In this document: positions 45,276 through 53,381 of the stretch, in pieces
How the letters are laid out: each line of letters starts with the position of its first letter
Position numbering within the stretch: the first letter of the stretch is position 1
NCBI RefSeq assembly: GCF_000184345.1
Contig: NC_017583.1
Span: 2,496,223 to 2,560,222 of the forward strand
Direction of reading: 5' to 3'
From: Spirochaeta thermophila DSM 6578
GTDB lineage: Bacteria > Spirochaetota > Spirochaetia > Winmispirales > Winmispiraceae
DNA: 64,000 nucleotides
Position numbers and translations under genes: made by a program
Notes under the pieces: model-generated
Told to the model about the DNA's origin: nothing
Database searches by the model: none
The model's input: only the letters and a program-made list of their open reading frames with translations

Positions 45276-46808
45276 TCACTTCACGATCTCGCCTTTGAAT
45301 ATACGCCGAACCTGTTCAACCGGCTCCTCGATCTGAGGTTCTTCCCCCGGGCTCCTGTCCTCCTGTTCTCGTATCCGTCCCAGGACACACTCCACACCCC
45401 TCCCCGCCACTTCCTCGAACAATCTCTTTATGACATCCACCTGTTCCTCGCAAAGGGCGAGGGGAGCCTTGGAAGAGAACAGGATCTCCACCCGTCGTCC
45501 CTGGATCCGCCACTGCCCCTGTGAAAGAGCCGCCTGGAGCGTGGGGGAGTGGGCGCGGGCCCTTGCGAGCACCGCTTCCCTGATCTCTCCAGGGGACCGG
45601 GGTTCCGCACCCTCCTCTCGGGAATCCGGCGCACCCTGGGGAGGAGGAGAGGCCTGAACCGCTCCTCCGACGAGCCCCGCCCGCAGGCGTTCGAGTCTCG
45701 AGACCAGATCCTCGGAAGAGACCCACCTGCGAAGGTGGGCGAGTCGGGAGACGAGGAGTTCGAGATCATACCGCTGGTTGAGGGAATATCGTATGTTGCG
45801 ATACGTCTCCAGGATCAGTTCCATCGCCCGCTCGAGCTGGGCGGGAGAAAAGGCCGTACGCACCGATTTCGAGAACCGCGAGGGTGCGACCCCCAGAATG
45901 CTCTCCCGTTCGATGCCGGCCTCAACCAGGGTGAGCGCCCGAAAGTACTCGGCAAGATCCACCACGCACTGCTCGACCGACACCCCGGACATCAGGATTT
46001 CATGGACGAGATCGAGAGCGCCTTTCACCTCTTCCCTCACACAGGCCTCGACCACTGCCTGGAGGCGTTCGAACCCCACGAGACCCAGCTTCTCCTGGAT
46101 GAGGGCGTACGACAGCCTCCCCTCGGAAAAGGAGACCACCTGGTCGAAGAGGGTGTAGGCATCGCGCAAGGATCCGTCGGCTTCCTTTGCGATCCAGGAA
46201 AGAGCCTCCTCCTCGACCTCCACCTGCATCTCCGAGGCCGCCTCTCTGAGGAGGCTCGCTATCACCTCTGGAGAGATGAGCCGGAAATGATACTGCTGAC
46301 ACCTCGATCGGATGGTTGCAGGCACCCTCTGGAGTTCGGTGGTCGCGAAGATGAAGACCACGTAGGGAGGCGGCTCTTCTATGGTCTTGAGGAGGGCGTT
46401 GAAGGCGCTGTTGGAGAGCATGTGCACCTCGTCGATGATGTACACCTTGTAGCGCGCCTTGCCGGGGGCGAAGAGGACCTCCTCACGTATCACCCTGACG
46501 TCGTTCACCGACGTGTTGGAAGCACCATCGATCTCGATCACATCGATGGCGGTACCCTGGGAGATCTCTTTGCAGCTGGTGCACGTCCCGCACGGTTCGG
46601 GAGTCACGCCCTGCTCACAGTTGAGAGCCTTCGCCAGTATCCTGGCTGCGGACGTCTTTCCCACCCCGCGAGGTCCCGAGAAGAGGTACGCGTGAGCCAC
46701 ACGCCCCGCCTTCAACGCATTGGTGAGGGTGGAGACCACGAACTCCTGGCCCTTGAGATCCTTGAACGTCTGCGGCCTTCGCCTGTTGGCGGTCACCTCA
46801 AAGGACAT
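45276..46808 (-). CDS. dnaX: DNA polymerase III gamma/tau subunit
   Basis: The 510-residue clamp-loader ATPase has Walker A GPRGVGKTS and four zinc cysteines (CEQG to CTSC). The DEVHMLSNSAFNALLKTIEEPP motif and the sensor region TTELQRVPATIRSRCQ follow. The C-terminal part from about residue 390 is less conserved, and no obvious A-run slippage site for making gamma is visible. GGGGAGG five bases before the ATG at 46808 sets the start. holA, encoding its delta partner, is also in the window. Confidence 0.95.
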   Translation of the reverse strand: MSFEVTANRRRPQTFKDLKGQEFVVSTLTNALKAGRVAHAYLFSGPRGVGKTSAARILAKALNCEQGVTPEPCGTCTSCKEISQGTAIDVIEIDGASNTSVNDVRVIREEVLFAPGKARYKVYIIDEVHMLSNSAFNALLKTIEEPPPYVVFIFATTELQRVPATIRSRCQQYHFRLISPEVIASLLREAASEMQVEVEEEALSWIAKEADGSLRDAYTLFDQVVSFSEGRLSYALIQEKLGLVGFERLQAVVEACVREEVKGALDLVHEILMSGVSVEQCVVDLAEYFRALTLVEAGIERESILGVAPSRFSKSVRTAFSPAQLERAMELILETYRNIRYSLNQRYDLELLVSRLAHLRRWVSSEDLVSRLERLRAGLVGGAVQASPPPQGAPDSREEGAEPRSPGEIREAVLARARAHSPTLQAALSQGQWRIQGRRVEILFSSKAPLALCEEQVDVIKRLFEEVAGRGVECVLGRIREQEDRSPGEEPQIEEPVEQVRRIFKGEIVK

Positions 46809-46819
46809 GAACACCTCCC

Positions 46820-47656
46820 CTACACATCGAGTTCCTCCGGGATCCCTCCTATCACCTTTCCCGCTTCGAAGGCCACCAGGAATCCGGAGCCCGGGCTGGT
46901 GAGATCTATCCCCTGTTTCTTGAGGAGGTCTGCGAGATAGTCGGCCTGTTCCACACTGGAGAGTATCCCCATGTAGGTCTTGGAATAAGGAGTACGGGAG
47001 TGGAAGAACTTCACCCCCGCGAAGATGGGTATGTCGTAGAGGAGCTTCTTCTGAAGGGTCTCTGTCTCCAGGATCACGGTCGTTTGAGCCCCCACCTCCA
47101 CCAGACTGGAAGAGACTTCCTGCTCCTTCCCTTCCTCGTTGATACAGAGGAGGAAGACGATTTTCGCCGCCTTCCCCTCCTTCACGAGGGGAACCACATC
47201 AGCCTGCGCGAGGATGTTACGGAACTCCTCCGGGGAAGAGGAGAGGATCAGCCTGTTTCTGAGGGCCTCCTCCTTGAGGATGCGGGAGAGTTTCGCGAGC
47301 ACTTGGAGATACTGGGTCCCCTGATCCGCAGGAAAGAGAAAGCTGAAGAGGAGACGGACCGGTTTTCCATCCACGCTCCCGTACTTCATCCCCTCGGGTA
47401 TGGTGGCTGCGATGATGACCGCATGGGGGAGTCCCTCCATCTTGCAATGGGGGATGGCGATTCCCTCTCCTATTCCCGTGGTGCTCTGCGCCTCTCTCGC
47501 GAGGAGCTCGTTCAGCACCGGCTCCTCCATCTCTCCCGGCACGAGACCCACTTCGCACGCTCTGCGCACCAGTATTTTGAAGAGTTCCTCCTTCTTCTTG
47601 TAGGCCTTCATGTTGAGGAAGATCCCCTCGGGCTTGAGATAGTCGATCACATACAT
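46820..47656 (-). CDS. PTS EIIA-like (EIIA-Ntr/fructose type) protein with extra C-terminal domain
   Basis: The 278-residue protein has an EIIA type-2 domain in residues 1-150. It includes the phosphorylatable histidine in EGIAIPHCKMEGLPHA. A second domain of about 120 residues follows (AAKIVFLLCINEEGKEQEVSSSLVEVGAQTTVILETETLQKK) that I do not recognise. No membrane PTS permease is adjacent, so a regulatory role through HPr is likely. AAGGAGGGGG precedes the ATG. dnaX follows after 11 bases. Confidence 0.85.
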   Translation of the reverse strand: MYVIDYLKPEGIFLNMKAYKKKEELFKILVRRACEVGLVPGEMEEPVLNELLAREAQSTTGIGEGIAIPHCKMEGLPHAVIIAATIPEGMKYGSVDGKPVRLLFSFLFPADQGTQYLQVLAKLSRILKEEALRNRLILSSSPEEFRNILAQADVVPLVKEGKAAKIVFLLCINEEGKEQEVSSSLVEVGAQTTVILETETLQKKLLYDIPIFAGVKFFHSRTPYSKTYMGILSSVEQADYLADLLKKQGIDLTSPGSGFLVAFEAGKVIGGIPEELDV

Positions 47657-47708
47657 GGCCCCCTCCTTCGAGGTTTCATTTTCCCTCCTGGGAGAAAAAA
47701 ATTCAATC

Positions 47709-48851
47709 TCATGCCGAGCCCCGATACGAGAGTTTGAGGACCGGCGGGGGTATGAGTGCAGTGATCACCACCACCAGCACGGTGAGCGAGAACTCCACGT
47801 GGGAGAAGATCCCCCTGTCCATGGCCATGGAGGCCACGATGAGGGCCACCTCCCCTCTGGGGATCATCCCCACCCCCACGCGTAGGGCCTGGATCGGGGA
47901 GAATCCCCCCAGGAGCGCACCGCTTCCAGCCCCTATGAGCTTGGTGAAGAGGGCGATGGAGGCGAGGAGCACGATGTAGACCGGATCGCCCGAGATCCCC
48001 TCGATGTAGGTCTCGAGCCCTATGGTGATGAAGAATATCGAGACGAAGAAGCTCTGTCCGAGATCCTCGATTCCCTCGAGGATGGTGCGCCTGAACTCGG
48101 TCTGACTGAGATAGAGTCCGGCGAGATAGGCACCCGTGATCTCCGCGACACCCACCTGTTCCGCCGCCCAGGCGAAGATGAAGCACAGGGCGATCCCCAT
48201 GGAAACGACCGCCTTCTCGATGTGAATCCTCCTGGAGAGTTCCATGAAGGGCCGGAAGAGGAAGCTCCCCACCAGAAAGGTGACCCCGAAATAGAGGACC
48301 ACCTTCGCGATCACCCAGAGGATGTGCTCCCCCCCTCCATAGATGGCGAACGAAAAGGTGAGGAGGAGGAACCCGATCACGTCGTCGATCACCGCGGCGG
48401 AAAGGATGGTGGTCCCCTCGGGAGAACGGAGCCGTTTGAGATCGATGAGGGCCATCACCGTCACACTCACGCTCGTGGCCGTGAGCATGGTCCCCATCAC
48501 CGCCGCCTTCGCCGAGGAAGCCCCGTAGGCGAATTCGAGCCCCATGCCGGCCAGGAAAGGGAGCAACACCCCCCCCAGGGCCACGAGCACGGAGATCCTT
48601 CCCTGCTGGCGCATCTGATCGAGATCGGTCTCGAGTCCTGCGGCGAAAAGCAGGAAGATCACACCGAGCCTCGCCAACCACTGTATGGCCACATCGGCCT
48701 CCAGGAGATGGAGCCCCGAGGGACCGAGGAGGAGACCCGCGAGGAGCATGCCGAGAACAGGAGGGAGTTTGAGCCTCACGAAGAGAGCCGATCCGTACTT
48801 CGCGAGCACCAGGATCACGGCGAGGTGGAACAGGACGTGTTCGTGGATCAT
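47709..48851 (-). CDS. CPA2-family monovalent cation/proton antiporter
   Basis: The 380-residue protein has 11-13 membrane helices and CPA2 motifs (LPPVLGMLLAGLLLGPSGL, LLFAAGLETDLDQM, SVTVMALIDLKRL, VIDDVIGFLLL). The paired Asp in VIDDV is the ion-site signature of electrogenic types such as NapA. The ATG at 48851 fits a short cytoplasmic start; longer readings run into untranslated sequence. It exchanges Na+ or K+ for protons. It lacks the RCK/TrkA nucleotide domain found in Kef proteins. Confidence 0.92.
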   Translation of the reverse strand: MIHEHVLFHLAVILVLAKYGSALFVRLKLPPVLGMLLAGLLLGPSGLHLLEADVAIQWLARLGVIFLLFAAGLETDLDQMRQQGRISVLVALGGVLLPFLAGMGLEFAYGASSAKAAVMGTMLTATSVSVTVMALIDLKRLRSPEGTTILSAAVIDDVIGFLLLTFSFAIYGGGEHILWVIAKVVLYFGVTFLVGSFLFRPFMELSRRIHIEKAVVSMGIALCFIFAWAAEQVGVAEITGAYLAGLYLSQTEFRRTILEGIEDLGQSFFVSIFFITIGLETYIEGISGDPVYIVLLASIALFTKLIGAGSGALLGGFSPIQALRVGVGMIPRGEVALIVASMAMDRGIFSHVEFSLTVLVVVITALIPPPVLKLSYRGSA

Positions 48852-48915
48852 CCGCGTATACTCCCCACTCGTTTCCCCTATCGTAAAAGAAAAGGGCGGG
48901 GAAAGTGAAGGAGGC

Positions 48916-48933
48916 AAAAAAAACCTGCCAGGC
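48916..48933 (-). terminator. Terminator at the SRP RNA 3' end
   Basis: The 3' strand of the SRP closing stem ends directly in eight T residues on the minus strand (48923-48916), ending the tRNA-Ser(GGA)-ffs unit. Confidence 0.7.
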
Positions 48934-49022
48934 GTACCGTACACACGGGAGCAGCTCCTACCGCTGCTTCCTCCCGGACCTGACGGGGTTCGGAGCGCTC
49001 ACGTCATACAGGGCCTGACAGG
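48924..49022 (-). ncRNA. ffs: Signal recognition particle RNA (4.5S type)
   Basis: On the minus strand the conserved SRP domain IV core reads GTCAGGTCCGGGAGGAAG with CAGC just after it, almost identical to E. coli 4.5S RNA. The ends pair over ten bases (CCTGTCAGGC at 49022-49013 with GCCTGGCAGG at 48933-48924). The length of about 99 nt fits the short form. Eight T residues follow at 48923-48916, so the closing stem doubles as an intrinsic terminator. It follows tRNA-Ser(GGA) by four bases and is probably processed from the same transcript. Confidence 0.93.
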
Positions 49023-49025
49023 TAG

Positions 49026-49114
<89 letters not shown>

Positions 49115-49124
49115 ACGGAAACTC

Positions 49125-49153
49125 ACTATACCCAACTTGCAGGGGAAGATCAA
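49125..49153 (-). promoter_or_regulatory. Promoter of tRNA-Ser(GGA)-ffs
   Basis: Minus strand TTGATC (49153-49148), a 17-base spacer and TATAGT (49130-49125) end 10 bases before the tRNA 5' end. The preceding terminator at 49230-49255 separates this unit from the other tRNAs. Confidence 0.55.
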
Positions 49154-49229
49154 GGAGAGAGTATACGAGGAGTCCACAGGAAATTCCCTCGATGTATCCC
49201 CGCTTTCCCCAAGTTTTCCACACGGTGAG

Positions 49230-49255
49230 AAAAAAACGGCTGCCTCACGGCAGCC
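49230..49255 (-). terminator. Intrinsic terminator after tRNA-Ser(CGA)
   Basis: On the minus strand a seven-base stem (GGCTGCC/GGCAGCC, 4-base loop) is followed after one G by seven T residues, directly downstream of tRNA-Ser(CGA). It ends the four-tRNA transcript. Confidence 0.85.
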
Positions 49256-49259
49256 GGTC

Positions 49260-49347
49260 CGGAGAGGGAGGGATTCGAACCCTCGGTACCGCAGCGCGGT
49301 ACAACGGATTTCGAGTCCGCCCGATTCAACCACTCTCGCACCTCTCC
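49260..49347 (-). tRNA. tRNA-Ser(CGA)
   Basis: An 88-nt type II tRNA with acceptor GGAGAGG and discriminator G. The anticodon loop CTCGAAA (anticodon CGA) sits on stem GCGGA/TCCGT, and the extra arm pairs GTACCGC with GCGGTAC. It reads UCG. CCA is not encoded. Last tRNA of the four-tRNA unit. Confidence 0.95.
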
Positions 49348-49363
49348 AGATCAAAAAGACATA

Positions 49364-49437
49364 TGTGCCCAAGAGGACTCGAACCTCTGACCTTTAGATC
49401 CGCAATCTAACGCTCTATCCAGCTGAGCTATGGGCAC
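49364..49437 (-). tRNA. tRNA-Arg(GCG)
   Basis: A 74-nt tRNA with acceptor GTGCCCA/TGGGCAC and discriminator A, and a D arm with A20 (GCTCAGCTGGATAGAGC), typical of arginine tRNAs. The anticodon loop TTGCGGA (anticodon GCG) sits on stem TTAGA/TCTAA. Most bacteria read CGU/CGC with ACG (inosine-34), so G34 here is unusual. CCA is not encoded. Confidence 0.9.
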
Positions 49438-49454
49438 ATATGTGAAACGATAGG

Positions 49455-49543
49455 CGGAGAGGGAGGGATTCGAACCCTCGGTACCCGGTTAAGGGTACAA
49501 CTCCTTAGCAGGGAGCCCGATTCGACCACTCTCGCACCTCTCC
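49455..49543 (-). tRNA. tRNA-Ser(GCU)
   Basis: An 89-nt type II tRNA with acceptor GGAGAGG and discriminator G. The anticodon loop CTGCTAA (anticodon GCT) sits on stem GCTCC/GGAGT, with a long variable arm. It reads AGC and AGU. CCA is not encoded. Second tRNA of the unit. Confidence 0.95.
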
Positions 49544-49558
49544 ACATTTTCCCACAAC

Positions 49559-49643
49559 CGGAGAGGGTGGGATTCGAACCCACGGAGCCTTACGGCTCAA
49601 CGGTTTTCAAGACCGCCTCCTTAAACCGCTCGGACACCTCTCC
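49559..49643 (-). tRNA. tRNA-Ser(UGA)
   Basis: An 85-nt type II tRNA with acceptor GGAGAGG and discriminator G. The anticodon loop CTTGAAA (anticodon TGA) sits on stem GCGGT/ACCGT, with variable arm GAGCC/GGCTC. It reads UCA and other UCN codons. First tRNA after the promoter. Confidence 0.95.
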
Positions 49644-49658
49644 TCGACGTGGTATATA

Positions 49659-49687
49659 ACTATAGTGAATCGTCCCCACCTTGTCAA
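49659..49687 (-). promoter_or_regulatory. Strong promoter of the four-tRNA operon
   Basis: Minus strand TTGACA (49687-49682), a 17-base spacer and TATAGT (49664-49659) end 15 bases before tRNA-Ser(UGA). Both boxes are near consensus, as expected for stable RNA. Confidence 0.8.
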
Positions 49688-49713
49688 CATGCCCCATCGA
49701 AACAGGACAACAT

Positions 49714-50214
49714 CTAAAACCTTATTATGTCTTGAAATGTATATCTCATCCCCAGCGAGAGATACGGCGTCTCCTGCCAGACCCCCACGAGCTCGAGGGA
49801 GATGTTCCGCCACATGAGGGCCGCTTCACCGACCACCCCGGAAAAGATCCCCTGGTTGTGGTGGAAGCGGAATCCTGCTCCCAGATCGAGGGCGAGCACT
49901 TTCCAGAGCTGGAATCGGACTCCCAAGGAAGATTGGATCCACAGTGGACTCATCTCGTAGAAGGGGAGCAGCGGATAGAGCCCCACGCGGGCCCTCGCAT
50001 AGCTTCCGAACCAAGAGGAGAGCCCTACCTCGAGGTCGCCACCGAAGTCCAGGGAGGAAAAGGCGATCGGCACCAAGGAGCGAGCATCTTCTTTGATGAA
50101 GGGGAAATACGCGAGAGAGGAGGAGAGCCCCATCCATAGGTCGAGGCTCCTCTCGGGCTCCCCCCCCCACAACACCCCTCCGCAGAGGAGGAAAAAGACC
50201 AACCACCGTCTCAT
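49714..50214 (-). CDS. Probable small outer-membrane beta-barrel protein
   Basis: The 166-residue protein has a signal peptide (MRRWLVFFLLCGGVLWGGEP). Alternating aromatic strands follow (LDLWMGLSSSLAYFPF, LDLGAGFRFHHNQGIF, YLSLGMRYTFQDIIRF), ending in a C-terminal Phe as in many barrels. It closes the operon that begins at 56082. The ATG at 50214 fits the signal peptide. A further in-frame ATG at 50262 overlaps the permease stop but would add an odd basic leader. Confidence 0.65.
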   Translation of the reverse strand: MRRWLVFFLLCGGVLWGGEPERSLDLWMGLSSSLAYFPFIKEDARSLVPIAFSSLDFGGDLEVGLSSWFGSYARARVGLYPLLPFYEMSPLWIQSSLGVRFQLWKVLALDLGAGFRFHHNQGIFSGVVGEAALMWRNISLELVGVWQETPYLSLGMRYTFQDIIRF

Positions 50215-50258
50215 ACCCTTAACTATACTCCTTTTTCCCCCTCGGTTCCACGCCCGCA

Positions 50259-51488
50259 TCATCTCACCTCACGAAGCGCCTCGGCGATCACCAAACGAGA
50301 AGCCCGACGAGAGGGGAGCACGGCGGCCAACCATGAAAGGAGGAAGGTGAATCCTCCTGCGATGAGGAAATCATACCACCTGTAGTCCCCATAGAACCGG
50401 GTACCGAACGGCATGGGAAGATCCGAGGGAAGATACTTCGAAACATCGAGCCCCTGCGTGCTGAGGTACCAGACCACCCCGGCACTCAGGATCCATCCCA
50501 GAATCGTCCCTGCAACCGCAAGCACCGACGCCTCCGACAGGATCATACCCTGGAGCGTAGCCCGCCGCATCCCAATGGCCCTGAGCGTGGCAAACTCTCT
50601 CGTTCGTTCGTACACCGACATGGAAAACGAATTGAGGATATTCGCCCCTGTGAGGATGAAGAGGATCACAAGGAACACCACAAAGGATCCGGAATCCGCC
50701 TGTACCGCGGCCACAAGGGCCTTGGCGAACTCCTCCCAGCGATAGGCACGATAGGGAGTCCCCTCCAGGGTAGAGGACACGAGCAGGAATCCCTTCTCGA
50801 GCGGGAGGGAAGATTCGAGCCGGATCACCAGGTGCGTGACGCCATCCCCTATATCCAGGAGTCGCTGGAGGCTCTCGAGATCCATGAAGGCCATGTTCCT
50901 GTCCATGACCGGATACCCGAAGGAGAACAGCCCCTGCACCGGAAACACATCCACGTTCTCCACCCCATAACGGTCCATCACCCTCACTGCGATGGGATCC
51001 CCCACACCCACACCGAGTCGATCCGCAAGCTCCTTTCCCAGAAGGAGACCGGATACTCCCTCGAGGAAGGCTCCCTCCACCACTGCCCCCTCTATGGTAG
51101 TGAGGCGGGCCTCCTCCGGGGGGTCTATCCCCCTCAGGCGCACGTACACCTGCCTCCCCCTCCATGAGAGCCGTGCAGGGACTTCGATCCTCCCCGCCGT
51201 CACCGCCACTCCGGGGAGAGATGCGAGGCGAGATCTCCACTCGTGGTAGTCCTCGATCGAATACTCCAAGGGGGTGCGCACCTCCTCCTCCAGGAAGGTG
51301 GGATGGTAGACCTGGATGTGTCCGGTGTCGAAATCGATGATATTCCTGTATACGGTGGTGAAGTAGCCCCTCACCCACCCCATCCCGAAGATGAGAAGGG
51401 CGGTCCCAATGGAGAGACCGAAGAGCATGAGGATGCTCCTCCTCCTGTTTCGAAGCACATTCCGGTAGCCGAGCCACATGAGGTACAT
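50259..51488 (-). CDS. LolC/E-like ABC transporter permease, copy 2
   Basis: The 409-residue permease has the MacB/LolC plan: helix 1 (SILMLFGLSIGTALLIFGMG), a large periplasmic domain (about 45-260) and three C-terminal helices (SFVVFLVILFILTGANILNSF onward). The FtsX-like YERTREFATLRAIGMRR loop is present. It likely pairs with the permease just upstream and the ATPase to move lipoproteins or lipids, or drive periplasmic mechanical work. It starts nine bases after its partner. Confidence 0.88.
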   Translation of the reverse strand: MYLMWLGYRNVLRNRRRSILMLFGLSIGTALLIFGMGWVRGYFTTVYRNIIDFDTGHIQVYHPTFLEEEVRTPLEYSIEDYHEWRSRLASLPGVAVTAGRIEVPARLSWRGRQVYVRLRGIDPPEEARLTTIEGAVVEGAFLEGVSGLLLGKELADRLGVGVGDPIAVRVMDRYGVENVDVFPVQGLFSFGYPVMDRNMAFMDLESLQRLLDIGDGVTHLVIRLESSLPLEKGFLLVSSTLEGTPYRAYRWEEFAKALVAAVQADSGSFVVFLVILFILTGANILNSFSMSVYERTREFATLRAIGMRRATLQGMILSEASVLAVAGTILGWILSAGVVWYLSTQGLDVSKYLPSDLPMPFGTRFYGDYRWYDFLIAGGFTFLLSWLAAVLPSRRASRLVIAEALREVR

Positions 51489-51497
51489 GATCCCCTC

Positions 51498-52700
51498 CTA
51501 TACGTGTGTGAGGGCTTCGTACACGCCCTTCCTCGCCACCACACCTGCTGCATAGAGGGCCGAGAGCACGGCGAGAAGCAGGCCACTCGCCATGTCGAGG
51601 GCCGCATTCTGAGCGGTGAGGGCGAAGGTATAGCTCCCCCCGACGAGGACTTCGGAGAGCCCCTCCATGGACGAGATGGGATGTGCAGCAAAGTAGAGTA
51701 CCACGGGCACACCGACTCCCATCCCGAGGAACGTCCCGGTAATCCCGTAGAAGAGCCCCTCGAGAGCGATGATCCCCACGAGCCCCCTCCTGGTGAGGCC
51801 TATGGCCCTGAGCGTGCCGAACTCGCGTATCCTGTCGAAGGCATTCATGAGTACCGCGTTGACCACAAGGGAGGCCCCTACCACCAGTACCGTGAGGTTC
51901 ATGAAAAGCACGAAGATATCGAAGAGCGTGATGAAGACCACGAGTGATCCCTGGAGTTCCTTCCAGGTCCACACCTCGGCACCCCACTGCTCCAACAAGG
52001 GAGCAATCTCGGCCTTCACAGCATCCGCATGCTCAGGACTGTCGCAGACCACACGAATCTCGGTCACCTCGGAGATCCCAAGGAGTTCCTGGGCCGCCTC
52101 CCGCGAAACGAAGACCATCCGCTCGTCAAAGGAGGTGGAGTCCGTGGAGAAGAGCCCCTCCACCACGAAGGCGAGATAGTACGGCTCACCGAGCGGCCCT
52201 TCGGAGAGGAGGAAGACCTCGTCCCCCCGCCCCACCCACAAAAGACGGGCCATCCGCCTGGAGATCACCACCCCGGTCTTCCTGGAGAGGAAACGTCCCT
52301 CCAGGTCTTCCCTCACCCGAGGATAGAACCCTGTGCCGGGATCGAGCCCCACCCCTTCCACCATCACGTGCCTTCCCTCGCTACCGATGAGCACAGCCCC
52401 AAAACGGATCATAGCCTCGGCCCGAACCACACCCGCCTTCCTCTCAAGAGCGGGCATGATATCCGGAGACACGAGGATCGAAAGATCATACGGATTGAGC
52501 GATTCCCGGTACCCTTTCCCGGTCATCTGCAGATGTCCGGTCTCCTCGGTGAGAGAGGCGAAGAACCTCACCCGCATTCCTTCCAGCATTCCCCCCAACA
52601 CCTGGAGGGCGGCCACAGCGATGGCCACCGCCGCGACGATGAGCACGGTGCGCCTCTTGTGCCGCAGGAGCGAGAGCGCCGCCATCTTAAGGAACATCAT
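51498..52700 (-). CDS. LolC/E-like ABC transporter permease, copy 1
   Basis: The 400-residue permease has the same four-helix MacB/LolE plan: RRTVLIVAAVAIAVAALQVL near the N-terminus, a periplasmic domain, and FMNLTVLVVGASLVVNAVLM plus two more helices. The coupling motif NAFDRIREFGTLRAIGLTRR is present. It is homologous to the next gene, giving a heterodimer. Its start overlaps the ATPase stop by 14 bases. Confidence 0.88.
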   Translation of the reverse strand: MMFLKMAALSLLRHKRRTVLIVAAVAIAVAALQVLGGMLEGMRVRFFASLTEETGHLQMTGKGYRESLNPYDLSILVSPDIMPALERKAGVVRAEAMIRFGAVLIGSEGRHVMVEGVGLDPGTGFYPRVREDLEGRFLSRKTGVVISRRMARLLWVGRGDEVFLLSEGPLGEPYYLAFVVEGLFSTDSTSFDERMVFVSREAAQELLGISEVTEIRVVCDSPEHADAVKAEIAPLLEQWGAEVWTWKELQGSLVVFITLFDIFVLFMNLTVLVVGASLVVNAVLMNAFDRIREFGTLRAIGLTRRGLVGIIALEGLFYGITGTFLGMGVGVPVVLYFAAHPISSMEGLSEVLVGGSYTFALTAQNAALDMASGLLLAVLSALYAAGVVARKGVYEALTHV

Positions 52701-53364
52701 GGATCCTCCCGTCCTTCAGGTGAACGACCCTTTCCGCGAACCGCATGACCTCGTGGTCATGCGTCGAAAAGATGAAGGTCACCCCCTCCTCCCGGTTAAG
52801 ACGACGCATCTCTTCGAGAATCCCCTTTCCGGTCTCGGAATCGAGATTGGCCGTGGGCTCGTCTGCGATGACGAGACGGGGGTTGTGGACGAGCGCCCTG
52901 GCGATCGCCACCCGCTGCCGCTGTCCCCCAGAAAGCTCGTCCGGCCGGTGGGAGGCGTACTCGGAAAGTCCCACGAGGGCGAGGAGCTCCTCGACCCTCC
53001 TCTTCCTCTCATCCCTCGGCCGTCTCTCGAGCACGAGGGGGATCTCCACGTTCTCCGCCACGGTGAGCACCGGTATGAGGTTGAAACTCTGAAAGATGAA
53101 TCCTATGTGCTCCCTCCTCATCCGAGCCTCCTCGTCGTCCGAGAGCCCCGCCACGTCGGTGCCGTCAAACAACACACGTCCCGAGGTGGGTCTATCGATA
53201 CACCCCACGATGTTGAGAAGGGTGGTCTTCCCGCATCCGGAGGGACCCATCAGGGCCACGAACTCCCCCTGGGCGATCTCCAGAGTCACTCCCCTCAGTG
53301 CATGCACCACCGTCCTTCCAAGGTGATAGTCCTTGTGCACCTCGTAAAGCTCTACGAGCGCCAT
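52687..53364 (-). CDS. LolD/MacB-type ABC transporter ATPase
   Basis: The 225-residue ATPase has Walker A GPSGCGKTT, Q-loop FIFQSFNLIPVLTVAENV, signature LSGGQRQRVAIARAL, Walker B RLVIADEPTANLDS and H-loop FSTHDHEV. The IFQSFNLIP and ADEPTANLD motifs are typical of the LolD/MacB/FtsE group. AGGAGG seven bases before the ATG at 53364 sets the start. It sits between an outer-membrane protein and two permeases. Confidence 0.94.
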   Translation of the reverse strand: MALVELYEVHKDYHLGRTVVHALRGVTLEIAQGEFVALMGPSGCGKTTLLNIVGCIDRPTSGRVLFDGTDVAGLSDDEEARMRREHIGFIFQSFNLIPVLTVAENVEIPLVLERRPRDERKRRVEELLALVGLSEYASHRPDELSGGQRQRVAIARALVHNPRLVIADEPTANLDSETGKGILEEMRRLNREEGVTFIFSTHDHEVMRFAERVVHLKDGRIHDVP

Positions 53365-53381
53365 GTGGAAACCTCCTGCAT

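Noticed and set aside
49214..49222. TTTTCCACA as a single DnaA box
   Set aside because: It is isolated, within ordinary intergenic DNA, with no AT-rich region or second box, so chance is likely.
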